Assembly: GCA_002348345.1 (NCBI GenBank)
Contig: DEAY01000485.1
Span: 1-7,810, forward strand
Source of the DNA: Verrucomicrobia bacterium UBA2970
GTDB lineage: Bacteria; Verrucomicrobiota; Verrucomicrobiia; Limisphaerales; AAA164-E04
Length of the DNA stretch: 7,810 nucleotides
Direction: 5' to 3'
Shown here: in pieces, positions 1-6,777 of the stretch
How positions within the stretch are numbered: the first letter of the stretch is position 1
How the letters are laid out: each line of letters starts with the position of its first letter
Notes under the pieces: generated by a model
Told to the model about the DNA's origin: nothing
Seen by the model: the letters and a program-made list of their open reading frames with translations, nothing else
The model's database searches: none
Program-made: the position numbers and the translations under genes

Positions 1-152
1 ACTCACCCGATCCCATCACCTCCCAGGCCCTTTCGATTACCGCGACGGTCTGGCCACGAATGGCCCTCACGACCGAGCACCATGTCATCAGGGTGTCTCC
101 GGAGGTTCCTTGTGGCGACAGGCGGATTCAAACCACCCGTCACCAAATGGGT

Positions 153-1325
153 TCAGGTTCGATTAAAGAAGATTTTCAGGTTCTTGGTTTGTCGAGCTGC
201 GGCAACAATCTCAGGCCTTCCATCACCATCGAGGTCAGCTGCCTTGATATCCTCGACGGCGAGCTCGGTTCCGGAAACCTTGGTTTCACGCCACCGAGTC
301 CCCGCTGCATCGAGCGGGGTGAATAACTTGATCCCCGGAGCGCCAGCGGGATGCATCGCCCTCCAACCAACGACCACCTGATCGCTCCCGACACCCAGGT
401 AATCGGCAACAGCCAACGCGTGCCCATCCCTCAAGGCGTCGTCGAGCACGGCAAGGCGATCCCACAAGCCCTCTCCCTGCTCCGGAGCCGCATAGACGGC
501 CGAGGTGGTACCATGCATTGGCTCGATCGTGACGATGAACCGCCGACCATCGGGCAGACGACCATCCCGGATTTCACCCGCAAAGTGGTTCGTCAATTGC
601 TTGCTTCGCCATCGCCCGCGTTGCCGATCAAAATGCCAAACCCCTTCTTTGGCCGCCATCACCAACTCCTCCTCAGGATCATCATCCCAGTTCACCGGGT
701 GAAAATTATGGGATTGATGGAGAAAGTTGCTGACCACTTCGATTGGCCAATCTTGCGTCGGATGATCGGGGCGACTGTAGGCCAGCACCATTAATCCAAA
801 TCCCTCATCGTTGACATTTCCCCGGCCGCGCAAGGGTTTCACAACAAGCTGATACTGCCCGTTGACTCCTTTGAGCCAATGCATTCGATGTGTGCTCGGC
901 TCGTGGTAGAGTTTGACCGGGGTCCAGGGCTCGGTCCGATCCGTGCCCGCGACCAAGTAGTGCACCGCCCCATCCTTCACCGTTTCCCGAAAGTTCCACT
1001 GCCCCCCCACCACGATTTCACATTTCCCATCCCCATCGATATCCCGAGCCGTCACACAGACATTGTCACGCTGCGTCAAACCCCTTGCGATCACGTGCTT
1101 CGCCCAGGTTGGATTCTCGTACCACTGAACCGTGCTCTTGTCCGCCAACACGATATCAGTACGGCCATCACCATTCACATCGGTCAACTGAAGACCGTAA
1201 CCAATTTCAATTCGATCGATCTCCTTTTCCTCCCACCGAAATTCAGGCGGAGCCGCCGCCGTCGCTGAGAACAATACCAGGGAGATGCACGTGGTGGCCG
1301 CAGAAAGACGAAAGAAGGTTTTCAT
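153..1325 (-). CDS. Secreted FG-GAP/VCBS repeat beta-propeller protein
   Basis: The 390-residue product starts with a clear Sec signal peptide (MKTFF, then a hydrophobic stretch to about residue 22, likely cleaved after the Ala-Ala-Ala near 25), so it should act outside the cytoplasm. Three calcium-binding FG-GAP/VCBS loops of the form DxDGDGxxE/D are visible: D49-VNGDGRTD, D95-IDGDGKCE and D364-LDGDGRPE. The first two are about 46 residues apart and the third is close to the C-terminus, as expected for a propeller whose central blades have lost the loop (a degenerate DDDPEEE stretch lies mid-protein). Such proteins bind calcium and probably ligands or partner proteins; no catalytic residues are evident. 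It lies 58 bases downstream of a same-strand sulfatase gene, so the two are probably co-transcribed. The upstream GGGA is only a weak ribosome site. The frame is intact. Family assignment is firm; the exact role is unknown. Confidence 0.9.
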   Translation of the reverse strand: MKTFFRLSAATTCISLVLFSATAAAPPEFRWEEKEIDRIEIGYGLQLTDVNGDGRTDIVLADKSTVQWYENPTWAKHVIARGLTQRDNVCVTARDIDGDGKCEIVVGGQWNFRETVKDGAVHYLVAGTDRTEPWTPVKLYHEPSTHRMHWLKGVNGQYQLVVKPLRGRGNVNDEGFGLMVLAYSRPDHPTQDWPIEVVSNFLHQSHNFHPVNWDDDPEEELVMAAKEGVWHFDRQRGRWRSKQLTNHFAGEIRDGRLPDGRRFIVTIEPMHGTTSAVYAAPEQGEGLWDRLAVLDDALRDGHALAVADYLGVGSDQVVVGWRAMHPAGAPGIKLFTPLDAAGTRWRETKVSGTELAVEDIKAADLDGDGRPEIVAAARQTKNLKIFFNRT

Positions 1326-1383
1326 AGAAGTCCCGATCCTACGAGTTTAGCCCATCTTCGAAAAGAGGAATCAACCCGCTCCC

Positions 1384-2832
1384 CTAGTGTCGATCGTCCA
1401 AATCAACCCACATCGGGTAGGTCGGCCGAATGGTCGTCCTGCTTGATCCTTTTTCAGAGTGCGCCGGGGGAGCCTGCTTCAGGATGTGAGACAATCGCCC
1501 ACGCACCCTTGCCAGGGCGGGATCAACCGATTGACTCAAATCGTGGCCCTCTTCCAAATCCTTCGGGACATGATAGAACCGGCCATCACCGTAGAGCTTG
1601 TAGTCCGCCGTCCTCACGGCCTGTCCGGGTAGCTGGCCCCAATAGGGCTGGTAATGCCAAAACACCCAATCCCTCGGATTCCCACCGGCTCCGAAGAGGC
1701 GTGGAAAGAAGCTCTGCCCGTCAACCGGGTCCACCCAATTCGGAGGCCATCTGGCCGCTTCCATCAAGGTGGGATAGAAATCCGTGAAATCAATCAGATC
1801 GGAGTAGACCGCCCCTCGAGGCGCGTGATTCTTCCAAGAAACGATGAAAGGGACGTGCGTTCCCATGTCTTTCATCCGCCCCTTCCCTCCCCGGATCTCT
1901 CGCCCCAACCACTGAGAACGAATGGAGCGGTTGGTCCCGTTATCGGCCGTGAACATCAAAAGGGTTTCTTCAATCAATCCAAGGGCCTCCAGTTTGGCTT
2001 CGATCCGGCCGATCAGCTTGTCCATGTAGTGAACCATATCGACAAAATTCTTTTTTCTTTCAGCGGGATCTTTCGGGGCCTTGTTGGCCACCTCAAGCGA
2101 TTGATCCCCCAAGGTGTCGGGCGTTCGCACAAAGGGGTCATGAACGAGCACCATCGGATAATAGACAAAAAAGGGTTGTTCCCGGTTCTGAGCCATAAAC
2201 TCGCAAATGAAATCAACGAACAAATCCGGACCGTACTTCCCCCAATTCTCTTGCGGGGTGATCAGGCGTCCGTTGTGTTCCAGCGGAGGATTCCAGAATC
2301 GTTCCCCTCCTCCATCCACATTCTGCTTGCCTTTGGTCACCTGCCAAAGAAGGGACTCGTGAAACCCCGCCTGCAGCGGGCGAGTGGAATCCTGATGACC
2401 GGGAAGAAGGTTGTAGAGACCATTCAACTGCCATTTGCCCGCGATCGCGGTTCGGTAACCCGCTCCCTGCATCAGGTGCCCGAAGGTCCTCTCCTTGGGG
2501 CTGAGATACCCGAAGTGGGTGTAGTTTCGAAAGTTATACTGGCCCGTCATCAGTTTTACCCGAGAGGGCGTGCAAATCGGAGTCGAGTAACAATGTTCAA
2601 ACCGAATCCCCGTGGCCGCAAGCCGATCGAGGTGCGGGGTCTTGTAATCCTCGCCCCCGTAACACCCGAAGGCTTCCCACCCCACGTCGTCGGCCATGAT
2701 GAGGATCACATTCGGCTGACGCTCCAATCGGTCCGCCGCTTCACCCAATGAGAGGGCGGCAACGAAGCTGAGCACCCCCCCCAACCAACCGACAGGCCGA
2801 GGGCAACGTCTTGCCGAAATCGAAAGAACCAT
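1384..2832 (-). CDS. Secreted type I sulfatase (arylsulfatase family)
   Basis: A 482-residue sulfatase of the alkaline-phosphatase superfamily, which hydrolyses sulfate esters with a formylglycine made from cysteine. Numbering from the chosen start, it shows the metal pair D48-D49 (IMADDVGW), the formylglycine motif C87-T-P-S-R91, the second signature GYRTAIAGKW with K133, H231 in LVHDPF, the metal pair D297-N298 (TADNGT) and K317 in RGGKG. I chose the ATG at 2832 because a good signal peptide starts there (basic stretch, hydrophobic core LGGVLSFVAALSL, GEAA cleavage region). A GTG at 2916 in the same frame would add 28 residues and place the signal too far inside. A GGAGG lies only one base before the ATG, too close to be an ideal ribosome site. 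Position 135, usually His in the K-x-H pair, is Gln here. Probably an operon with the FG-GAP gene downstream. Substrate cannot be read; sulfated polysaccharide is likely. Confidence 0.93.
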   Translation of the reverse strand: MVLSISARRCPRPVGWLGGVLSFVAALSLGEAADRLERQPNVILIMADDVGWEAFGCYGGEDYKTPHLDRLAATGIRFEHCYSTPICTPSRVKLMTGQYNFRNYTHFGYLSPKERTFGHLMQGAGYRTAIAGKWQLNGLYNLLPGHQDSTRPLQAGFHESLLWQVTKGKQNVDGGGERFWNPPLEHNGRLITPQENWGKYGPDLFVDFICEFMAQNREQPFFVYYPMVLVHDPFVRTPDTLGDQSLEVANKAPKDPAERKKNFVDMVHYMDKLIGRIEAKLEALGLIEETLLMFTADNGTNRSIRSQWLGREIRGGKGRMKDMGTHVPFIVSWKNHAPRGAVYSDLIDFTDFYPTLMEAARWPPNWVDPVDGQSFFPRLFGAGGNPRDWVFWHYQPYWGQLPGQAVRTADYKLYGDGRFYHVPKDLEEGHDLSQSVDPALARVRGRLSHILKQAPPAHSEKGSSRTTIRPTYPMWVDLDDRH

Positions 2833-2990
2833 GCCTCCGTTATGTCTGGTGACCGCTGGAAGATCAACCTGATTCCCCCGGCGAGATGGAGGGGTGAATC
2901 GTCCCCTCAGGAGCACGTCAACGATCGACGGTCATTCCGACCCGGATTACCGTTGCCCCCTTCCAGGGATTCCCCCCTACTAAGGAGGCG

Positions 2991-3980
2991 GTGCAACGCC
3001 GCCGTCTTTTCTCAGTGCTCTCGTGGCTAGCCATTTTCATCGCATCCGTTTGCTCCGGCCATGGGGCTGAACTTGGAGGAACCGTCACGGATGCCGAGAC
3101 CTCCGCCATACTGCCCGGATCACCCTTTCAAACGACGCCGGGACCTCCTTCTTCGTTGAGTCCGCTGCGGCGGAGGGCTTGGCCATAGCGTATCGGGAAC
3201 AATGGGTTCCCATGCCACAGTCAAAGGAACGACACACCACTCTCTCAGCTCATCCATTCCGAGTCGGACACCCGGCGGGCTCCTACCGAATCGAAGTCCA
3301 CCGGGGTAAGGAATACCTTCCCATCGAGGAAACCCTCACCACCGGATCCGAACCCGTCCAACGCGCCTTTCGGTTACGGTGGTGGATTGATATGACATCC
3401 CGAGGCTGGTTTTCGGGGAAACTCATATTCATCGGCGCCTCTTCGGACCGCCCAATGTGATGTTGGCCGAGGATCTCAATATCGCATTTCCGGTGACCTT
3501 TTGGACCACCTCAACCGACGAGGCATCCCACACTCGTCCCTCGACGCTCCGAAATCCTCCCTCCCCCCACGGAGAACGCGAGGATACCGGAACGGAGACA
3601 ATTCCAGTGGGTCCCACCCAACTCATTGTGCCCCGAAACACCGAATACGAAATCTTTTTGATTAACGGGAAACGCCACCCTTTCGGAGCCGTGTTCATCA
3701 TCGATCACCGATCGAAGTTTTCCACCGGCATGCCTCCCGTTCGGGCGATCGCCGAGCAAGCGCACCACGAGCGATTCGCCCACAGTGCCCCGTTCTATGT
3801 CGAAGTCGCCGGAAAAGAAATTCGGCCAGCCAGGTCGAAATCGATTTTCTCACGACAAGGATGGAAGAGGAACTGCGCCGTAACGAATCGGTTTTGCTCG
3901 AGCAATCCCTTTCGGAATTCATAGAGACATTGGTGATTTATCGCAATCTCGAGCCCCGCTCCAAGTCGAGTCGACATTAG
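2991..3980 (+). pseudogene. Decayed CehA/McbA-type metallohydrolase (PHP superfamily), three frameshifts and an internal deletion
   Basis: Four consecutive reading-frame pieces join into one recognisable protein. Piece 1 (from GTG 2991) has a signal peptide (MQRRRLF, cleavage near GHGA) and the start of a carboxypeptidase-regulatory-like domain (GGTVTDAETSAILP). Near 3114-3116 the homology moves to the next frame (ARITLSNDAGTSFFVES, onwards to RWWIDMTSRGWFSG). Near 3415-3418, in a run of four G, it moves again (GETHIHRR, then MLAEDLNIAFPVTFWT and PRNTEYEIF). Near 3825-3832 it moves a third time (QVEIDFLTTRMEEELRR, to TAG at 3980). All three shifts equal loss of one base. In addition AIAEQAHHE runs straight into RFAHSAPFYVEV near 3763-3773, so a large middle part of the usual catalytic domain is missing. 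The THIH metal motif survives but the remaining ligands are gone. CehA and McbA hydrolyse carbaryl; most relatives have unknown substrates. Homology is recalled, not searched. Almost certainly non-functional. Confidence 0.82.
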
Positions 3981-4196
3981 CAGGAGGGCGGGTCACGCAA
4001 CGCGAGCAAGCGGCCTGAGGGCGTCTCGCATCCTACTCAAACAACCCCACTTGCCAGGTTGCAAGCATCACACAACCCCTCAATCGCCCCCAAGAAAACT
4101 TTCATCACGCTCATCCTCCAACCACTGTTTCGATCGACGGAACATCGATCCCTGACCGGCTCATCGGAGCTTTCTCCACTCAGATCAAACCGCACC
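3981..4196. other. Intergenic region between two converging units
   Basis: No gene is supported here. The only local structure is a perfect 6-base inverted repeat, GATCGA at 4132-4137 and TCGATC at 4145-4150, with a 7-base spacer, and a 5-base CTTGC/GCAAG pair at 4050-4065. Neither is followed by a T-run on either strand, so no intrinsic terminator can be called although the flanking genes converge. Confidence 0.5.
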
Positions 4197-5000
4197 TTAG
4201 AATGGCTGGTCGGGGATATGGGTCGCCAAGCGGAACTTTTCGAGATCTCGATCCCCGGCATGGGTGGTCGTGTTGAGTCCTGAAACCTTGGTCGCCGTCT
4301 GTTCCACCCATCGCCACGCTTCCGCATGACCGTCCGCAAATGAAACCTGACCACTGTTCCCATGGCGACTGGCCGGCGCATTCTGCCAAAACCCTCGGTT
4401 CGGGATGTCCGCGCGAACGGCGAAAAAACCATCATCGATGCTGTCCTTGTCCTCATCCACAAACACGAAGGCCTGGGAGGGCCCCGGACGATTGATCGAA
4501 TCCTCCTTGGTGAAATACTTGAGTGACGGATTGACAAACTGGGCACGTTGTTCGCCAGCCATTCGACCACTCATGGAAAAACTCCTCACCCGGATGACCG
4601 TCCGCGTGCCCGCTCGGAACGCCACATCCGCAGGACACCGATAAATCTCGATGGAGGAGTTGTAGGGAAACAATTTGCCATTCATGATATCGAGCCGATT
4701 GGTCCAACCGGGCGCTGAACTGACATTTCCGCCAATCCAAGCGGCGGTCGTCCCCAGATGGTTCAGCACCAGTCTGCCTTCATGATCACCAGCATACATC
4801 GACCAGCAAAGCTGCATTTGCTTCAGATTGCTGAGACAGGCAATTCCCTTCGCCTTCTGTTTCGCCTTCCCCAGCGCGGGCAACAACATTCCTGCGAGAA
4901 TGGCGATGATCGCAATCACGACCAGAAGTTCAATCAGCGTAAACCCCGCTAGCGAGCGACTTGACCTTTTTTCAATGCAACTCAAATTCAACATGCTCAT
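4197..5000 (-). CDS. Pseudopilin-like protein with prepilin N-terminus and H-x9-DG motif
   Basis: The 267-residue protein opens with a short basic leader (to G19) followed by F20-TLIELLVVIAIIAIL, the prepilin-peptidase cleavage/methylation motif. Gly is at -1, Phe at +1 and Glu at +5 (E24), and one hydrophobic helix extends to about residue 40. It is followed by PALGKAKQKAKGIACLSNLKQ, a version typical of Verrucomicrobiota. Near the C-terminus, H213 and D223-G224 form the H-x9-DG motif (RHGNSGQVSFADGHAEAW) seen in this large pseudopilin-like family. Cysteines in the globular part (C55, C65, C122) may form disulfides. These proteins are thought to be processed by a prepilin peptidase and to sit in the inner membrane or periplasm; hundreds of paralogues can occur per genome and individual roles are unknown. 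ATG at 5000 is the first of two starts (the other at 4994); no Shine-Dalgarno is visible. No other secretion or pilus gene is nearby. Confidence 0.93.
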   Translation of the reverse strand: MSMLNLSCIEKRSSRSLAGFTLIELLVVIAIIAILAGMLLPALGKAKQKAKGIACLSNLKQMQLCWSMYAGDHEGRLVLNHLGTTAAWIGGNVSSAPGWTNRLDIMNGKLFPYNSSIEIYRCPADVAFRAGTRTVIRVRSFSMSGRMAGEQRAQFVNPSLKYFTKEDSINRPGPSQAFVFVDEDKDSIDDGFFAVRADIPNRGFWQNAPASRHGNSGQVSFADGHAEAWRWVEQTATKVSGLNTTTHAGDRDLEKFRLATHIPDQPF

Positions 5001-5194
5001 GACATTCGATTGGTGCCGAAGGTTCTAAGGACCTGCTTCTCACCGGTCAATGGAATACTCAACGAACCGTGGGGCTCGAAATCACCTCCTCCCGCTCGGT
5101 TTGGCGGAGACGCTCGGATCCTCCTTCCCCCTACCAAAATGAACGGATCACCCCCTTTTCCTCCCAGGCCCGAAAGGAAGAGAAAGTCTTTCAC
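4997..5194 (-). CDS. Possible small ORF overlapping the pseudopilin start (doubtful)
   Basis: A 65-codon frame starting at GTG 5194 ends in TGA at 4997-4999, overlapping the pseudopilin ATG as ATGA, which is the arrangement used for translational coupling. The product is Gly/Arg/Pro rich in its first half (GGRRIRASPPNRAGGG) with a more ordinary tail (SLSIPLTGEKQVLRTFGT). I recognise no domain, signal or membrane segment, and no convincing ribosome site precedes the GTG. In a GC-rich genome a frame of this length can occur by chance. It could be a leader peptide, the end of an eroded upstream gene, or simply the untranslated leader of the pseudopilin message. I list it because of the exact stop/start overlap, not because I believe it is a gene. 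Confidence 0.2.
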   Translation of the reverse strand: MKDFLFLSGLGGKGGDPFILVGGRRIRASPPNRAGGGDFEPHGSLSIPLTGEKQVLRTFGTNRMS

Positions 5195-5359
5195 GCTGCC
5201 GATCCGAAACCGGTTCGGGCCCCATCCCTTCCCCCCAATCCTTGAATAAAAAACGCCCCCAAAAAAACCGCTTCTGAAATTCGGAGACTCGACGCTTGCA
5301 CCCCGGCGGGGCGACCCCTACAAGTACAACACTCGATTTCAGTCAGAGCGGTCCTCGGC
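5001..5359. other. Divergent intergenic region, no convincing gene
   Basis: This stretch separates the minus-strand pseudopilin gene from the plus-strand chimeric gene and should hold both promoters. Apart from the doubtful small frame at 4997-5194, I see no coding signal. Two short structures are visible: CCGAA/TTCGG with a 5-base loop at 5204-5218, and a GC-rich cluster at 5295-5324. A tract around 5247-5271 holds A6, C5 and A7 runs, and could be part of an AT-richer promoter or a termination remnant. No clear -35/-10 pair can be assigned. Confidence 0.5.
5295..5324 (+). repeat. GC-rich hairpin cluster in leader of the chimeric gene
   Basis: CTTG at 5295-5298 and CAAG at 5321-5324 flank two mutually exclusive short hairpins that share one G-run: CCCC (5301-5304) with GGGG (5308-5311), and the same GGGG with CCCC (5315-5318). 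It sits 36 bases before the ATG at 5360. It may be a dispersed intergenic palindrome or a leader structure; nothing in the window decides this. Confidence 0.3.
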
Positions 5360-6280
5360 ATGCCATTCCATTCACATTCGCGATTCGCCATCCTGGTGCT
5401 CTTTGCAAAGGGATTGCTGGTCGGGATCCCATCTCCGGCAAAGGCCCAAGGACCGGACCTTGCTTCTCGGGCACTCGCCCCCTTGTTCCAAGGGGAACCC
5501 GGATTTCGGGAACGCGCGCCCGAAGCCACCGGCCTCGAGTCTGTCAATCGTCTCGACGAGCTCGATGCGGCTCGAAATCGAACCTTGCTGAATGGATCGG
5601 GGGTTGCCTTCGGGGACTACGACGGAGACGGGTGGGTCGACGTCTATCTCTGCGGCCTCAATGCTCCCAATGCCCTCTATCGGAATCGAGAAGGATGGCG
5701 TTTTCAAGAGGTGACGGCAGAGGCCGGCGTGGCCTGTGAGAATGTATTTTGCCGGGGCGCGGTGATGTCCGATGTCACCGGTGATGGAGCGCTGGACCTG
5801 CTCCTGGGCGTGCTCTCGAATCAGTGGAATTCCCGCGGCATAAGGCTCGTGGATTCACCTTTGGCAACTCAGCCTGAAGACGATCCTCAGGAAGATTCTT
5901 CGAGCCCCCCACCGCCAGGGCCCAATGATGCAGATGAGGGGCTGATTTCACAGGAGGGGTTTCCGGTAGTGGAATGGCCTCAAGTCGAGCAACTGGCCCA
6001 GCAGCAGACCGCCTTGCTTGTCGACGCTCGACATGAGTGGGCCTTCTCGAACGGTCATATTCCGGGTGCCGTCAACCTGCCATTTTCATTCTCCACAACC
6101 AAGGCCCACCAAACCTTTGCCAAAACCTATCCAAAAGATCGTCGTTTGGTTCTCTACTGCGGCGACCCCGCCTGCGATCGCTCCAAGTATCTGGCGATCA
6201 AACTCCGAGACGACTTTGGATTTTCACGCTTATTCATTTATGCGGACGGTTATCAGGACTATCTCAAACACGCGGAGTGA
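5360..6280 (+). CDS. Chimeric protein: truncated CRTAC1-type FG-GAP N-terminus fused to a rhodanese domain
   Basis: The 306-residue frame has a signal peptide (hydrophobic core to about 22, likely cleavage after A-K-A at 29). It continues as the start of a CRTAC1/ASPIC-UnbV type protein: GSGVAFGDYDGDGWVD with calcium loop D86-D94, the phrase APNALYRN, CRGAVMSDVTGDGALD with loop D138-D146. Such proteins normally continue for several hundred residues. Here, just after DLLL (146-149), the sequence becomes NQWNSRGIRLV, an acidic/proline linker (170-195) and a complete rhodanese domain (about 200-306). The rhodanese part has D222-A-R, GHIPGAVNLP (232-241) and an active-site loop YCGDPACDRS with C267. 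Rhodaneses carry sulfur on that cysteine. I infer that an in-frame deletion near 5802-5826 removed the rest of the first gene and the original start of the rhodanese gene. No Shine-Dalgarno precedes the ATG. It lies 11 bases before the MauE-like gene, so they are probably co-transcribed. Whether the chimera is made or active is unknown. Confidence 0.75.
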   Translation: MPFHSHSRFAILVLFAKGLLVGIPSPAKAQGPDLASRALAPLFQGEPGFRERAPEATGLESVNRLDELDAARNRTLLNGSGVAFGDYDGDGWVDVYLCGLNAPNALYRNREGWRFQEVTAEAGVACENVFCRGAVMSDVTGDGALDLLLGVLSNQWNSRGIRLVDSPLATQPEDDPQEDSSSPPPPGPNDADEGLISQEGFPVVEWPQVEQLAQQQTALLVDARHEWAFSNGHIPGAVNLPFSFSTTKAHQTFAKTYPKDRRLVLYCGDPACDRSKYLAIKLRDDFGFSRLFIYADGYQDYLKHAE

Positions 6281-6291
6281 GGGGCAGATTC

Positions 6292-6777
6292 ATGAAACCG
6301 GAACCCCTTGACCACCATCGCTTCGGCTTTCTTTGGAGACTCTTCGGCCTGCTGTTCATGATCGCCGGCCTTTCCAAGATCTACGATCCGTCGGCCTTTC
6401 TCACCGCCATCAGCGCCTATCGCTTCCCGTGGGCAGAGGGAACATCCCGGATCCTGGCCATTAGCCTCCCCTGGTTGGAATTCCTGATTGGGAGTTGTCT
6501 GATGACGGGTCTCTGGCGGGAAGGCGCCCGATACGGCATGATTGGATTGCTGAGCCTCTTCACCCTGGCCACCGGACAGGCGTGGATCCGAGAATTGGAA
6601 CTGAGTTGCGGTTGCTTCGAATTGCCCGGAATCAACGCCAACCTCCTTCGCATTCTGGATTCGGCACCAGCGGCAACCTTGCGCAATACCCTGTGGCTAT
6701 CCGCCTGTTTCTGGCTTCTTCGGAAAAGGGTCAACCACCGTCCTCTTCAGACCCTCCCCCCTAAAAACAGGGAATAA
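6292..6777 (+). CDS. MauE/DoxX-like integral membrane protein
   Basis: This 161-residue protein has four predicted membrane helices, at about residues 11-28, 53-74, 81-98 and 130-144. The first helix ends in AGLSKIYDPSAFLTAISAY, matching the conserved AGxxKxxDPxxF pattern of MauE/DoxX relatives, and a short loop carries ELSCGCFELPG with C106-G-C108. In methylamine utilisation MauE works with the thioredoxin-like MauD on disulfide formation; other members are linked to thiol or quinone redox. The ATG at 6292 was chosen because it follows the rhodanese stop by 11 bases and has GAGGGG about ten bases upstream; the frame is open further upstream but only as an overlap with rhodanese coding sequence. 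Pairing with a rhodanese suggests a shared envelope sulfur or thiol-redox job, which is inference. The C-terminus is short and basic. Intact. Confidence 0.85.
   Translation: MKPEPLDHHRFGFLWRLFGLLFMIAGLSKIYDPSAFLTAISAYRFPWAEGTSRILAISLPWLEFLIGSCLMTGLWREGARYGMIGLLSLFTLATGQAWIRELELSCGCFELPGINANLLRILDSAPAATLRNTLWLSACFWLLRKRVNHRPLQTLPPKNRE

Noticed and set aside
1..88. A minus-strand frame open from ATG 88 to the window edge, possible next gene of the operon
   Set aside because: Only 29 codons are visible, with no signal peptide, motif or ribosome site at the start; it cannot be told from chance.
113..137. tRNA 3'-end-like sequence on the minus strand (T-arm-like 5-base stem with TTTGAAT loop, then a 7-base acceptor-like stretch)
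   Set aside because: No matching 5' acceptor strand, D-arm or anticodon arm is found upstream; that space is the end of the FG-GAP gene. It could be a chance match or a trace of an attachment site, but there is no support.
1654..2751. A 365-codon plus-strand open frame inside the first sulfatase gene
   Set aside because: It lies entirely antisense to a sulfatase with complete motifs, and its translation is rich in Arg, Pro and His with no recognisable domain; it is a high-GC shadow.
20..5173. Shared 12-base CCTCCCAGGCCC near 20-31 and near 5160-5171
   Set aside because: One or two matches of this length are expected by chance in a sequence of this size, and the flanks do not match.
6037..6291. 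An upstream extension of the MauE-like gene to a start at 6037
   Set aside because: This part overlaps the rhodanese coding sequence in another frame and translates to low-complexity Arg/Ser-rich sequence; the ATG at 6292 gives the family's normal N-terminus.
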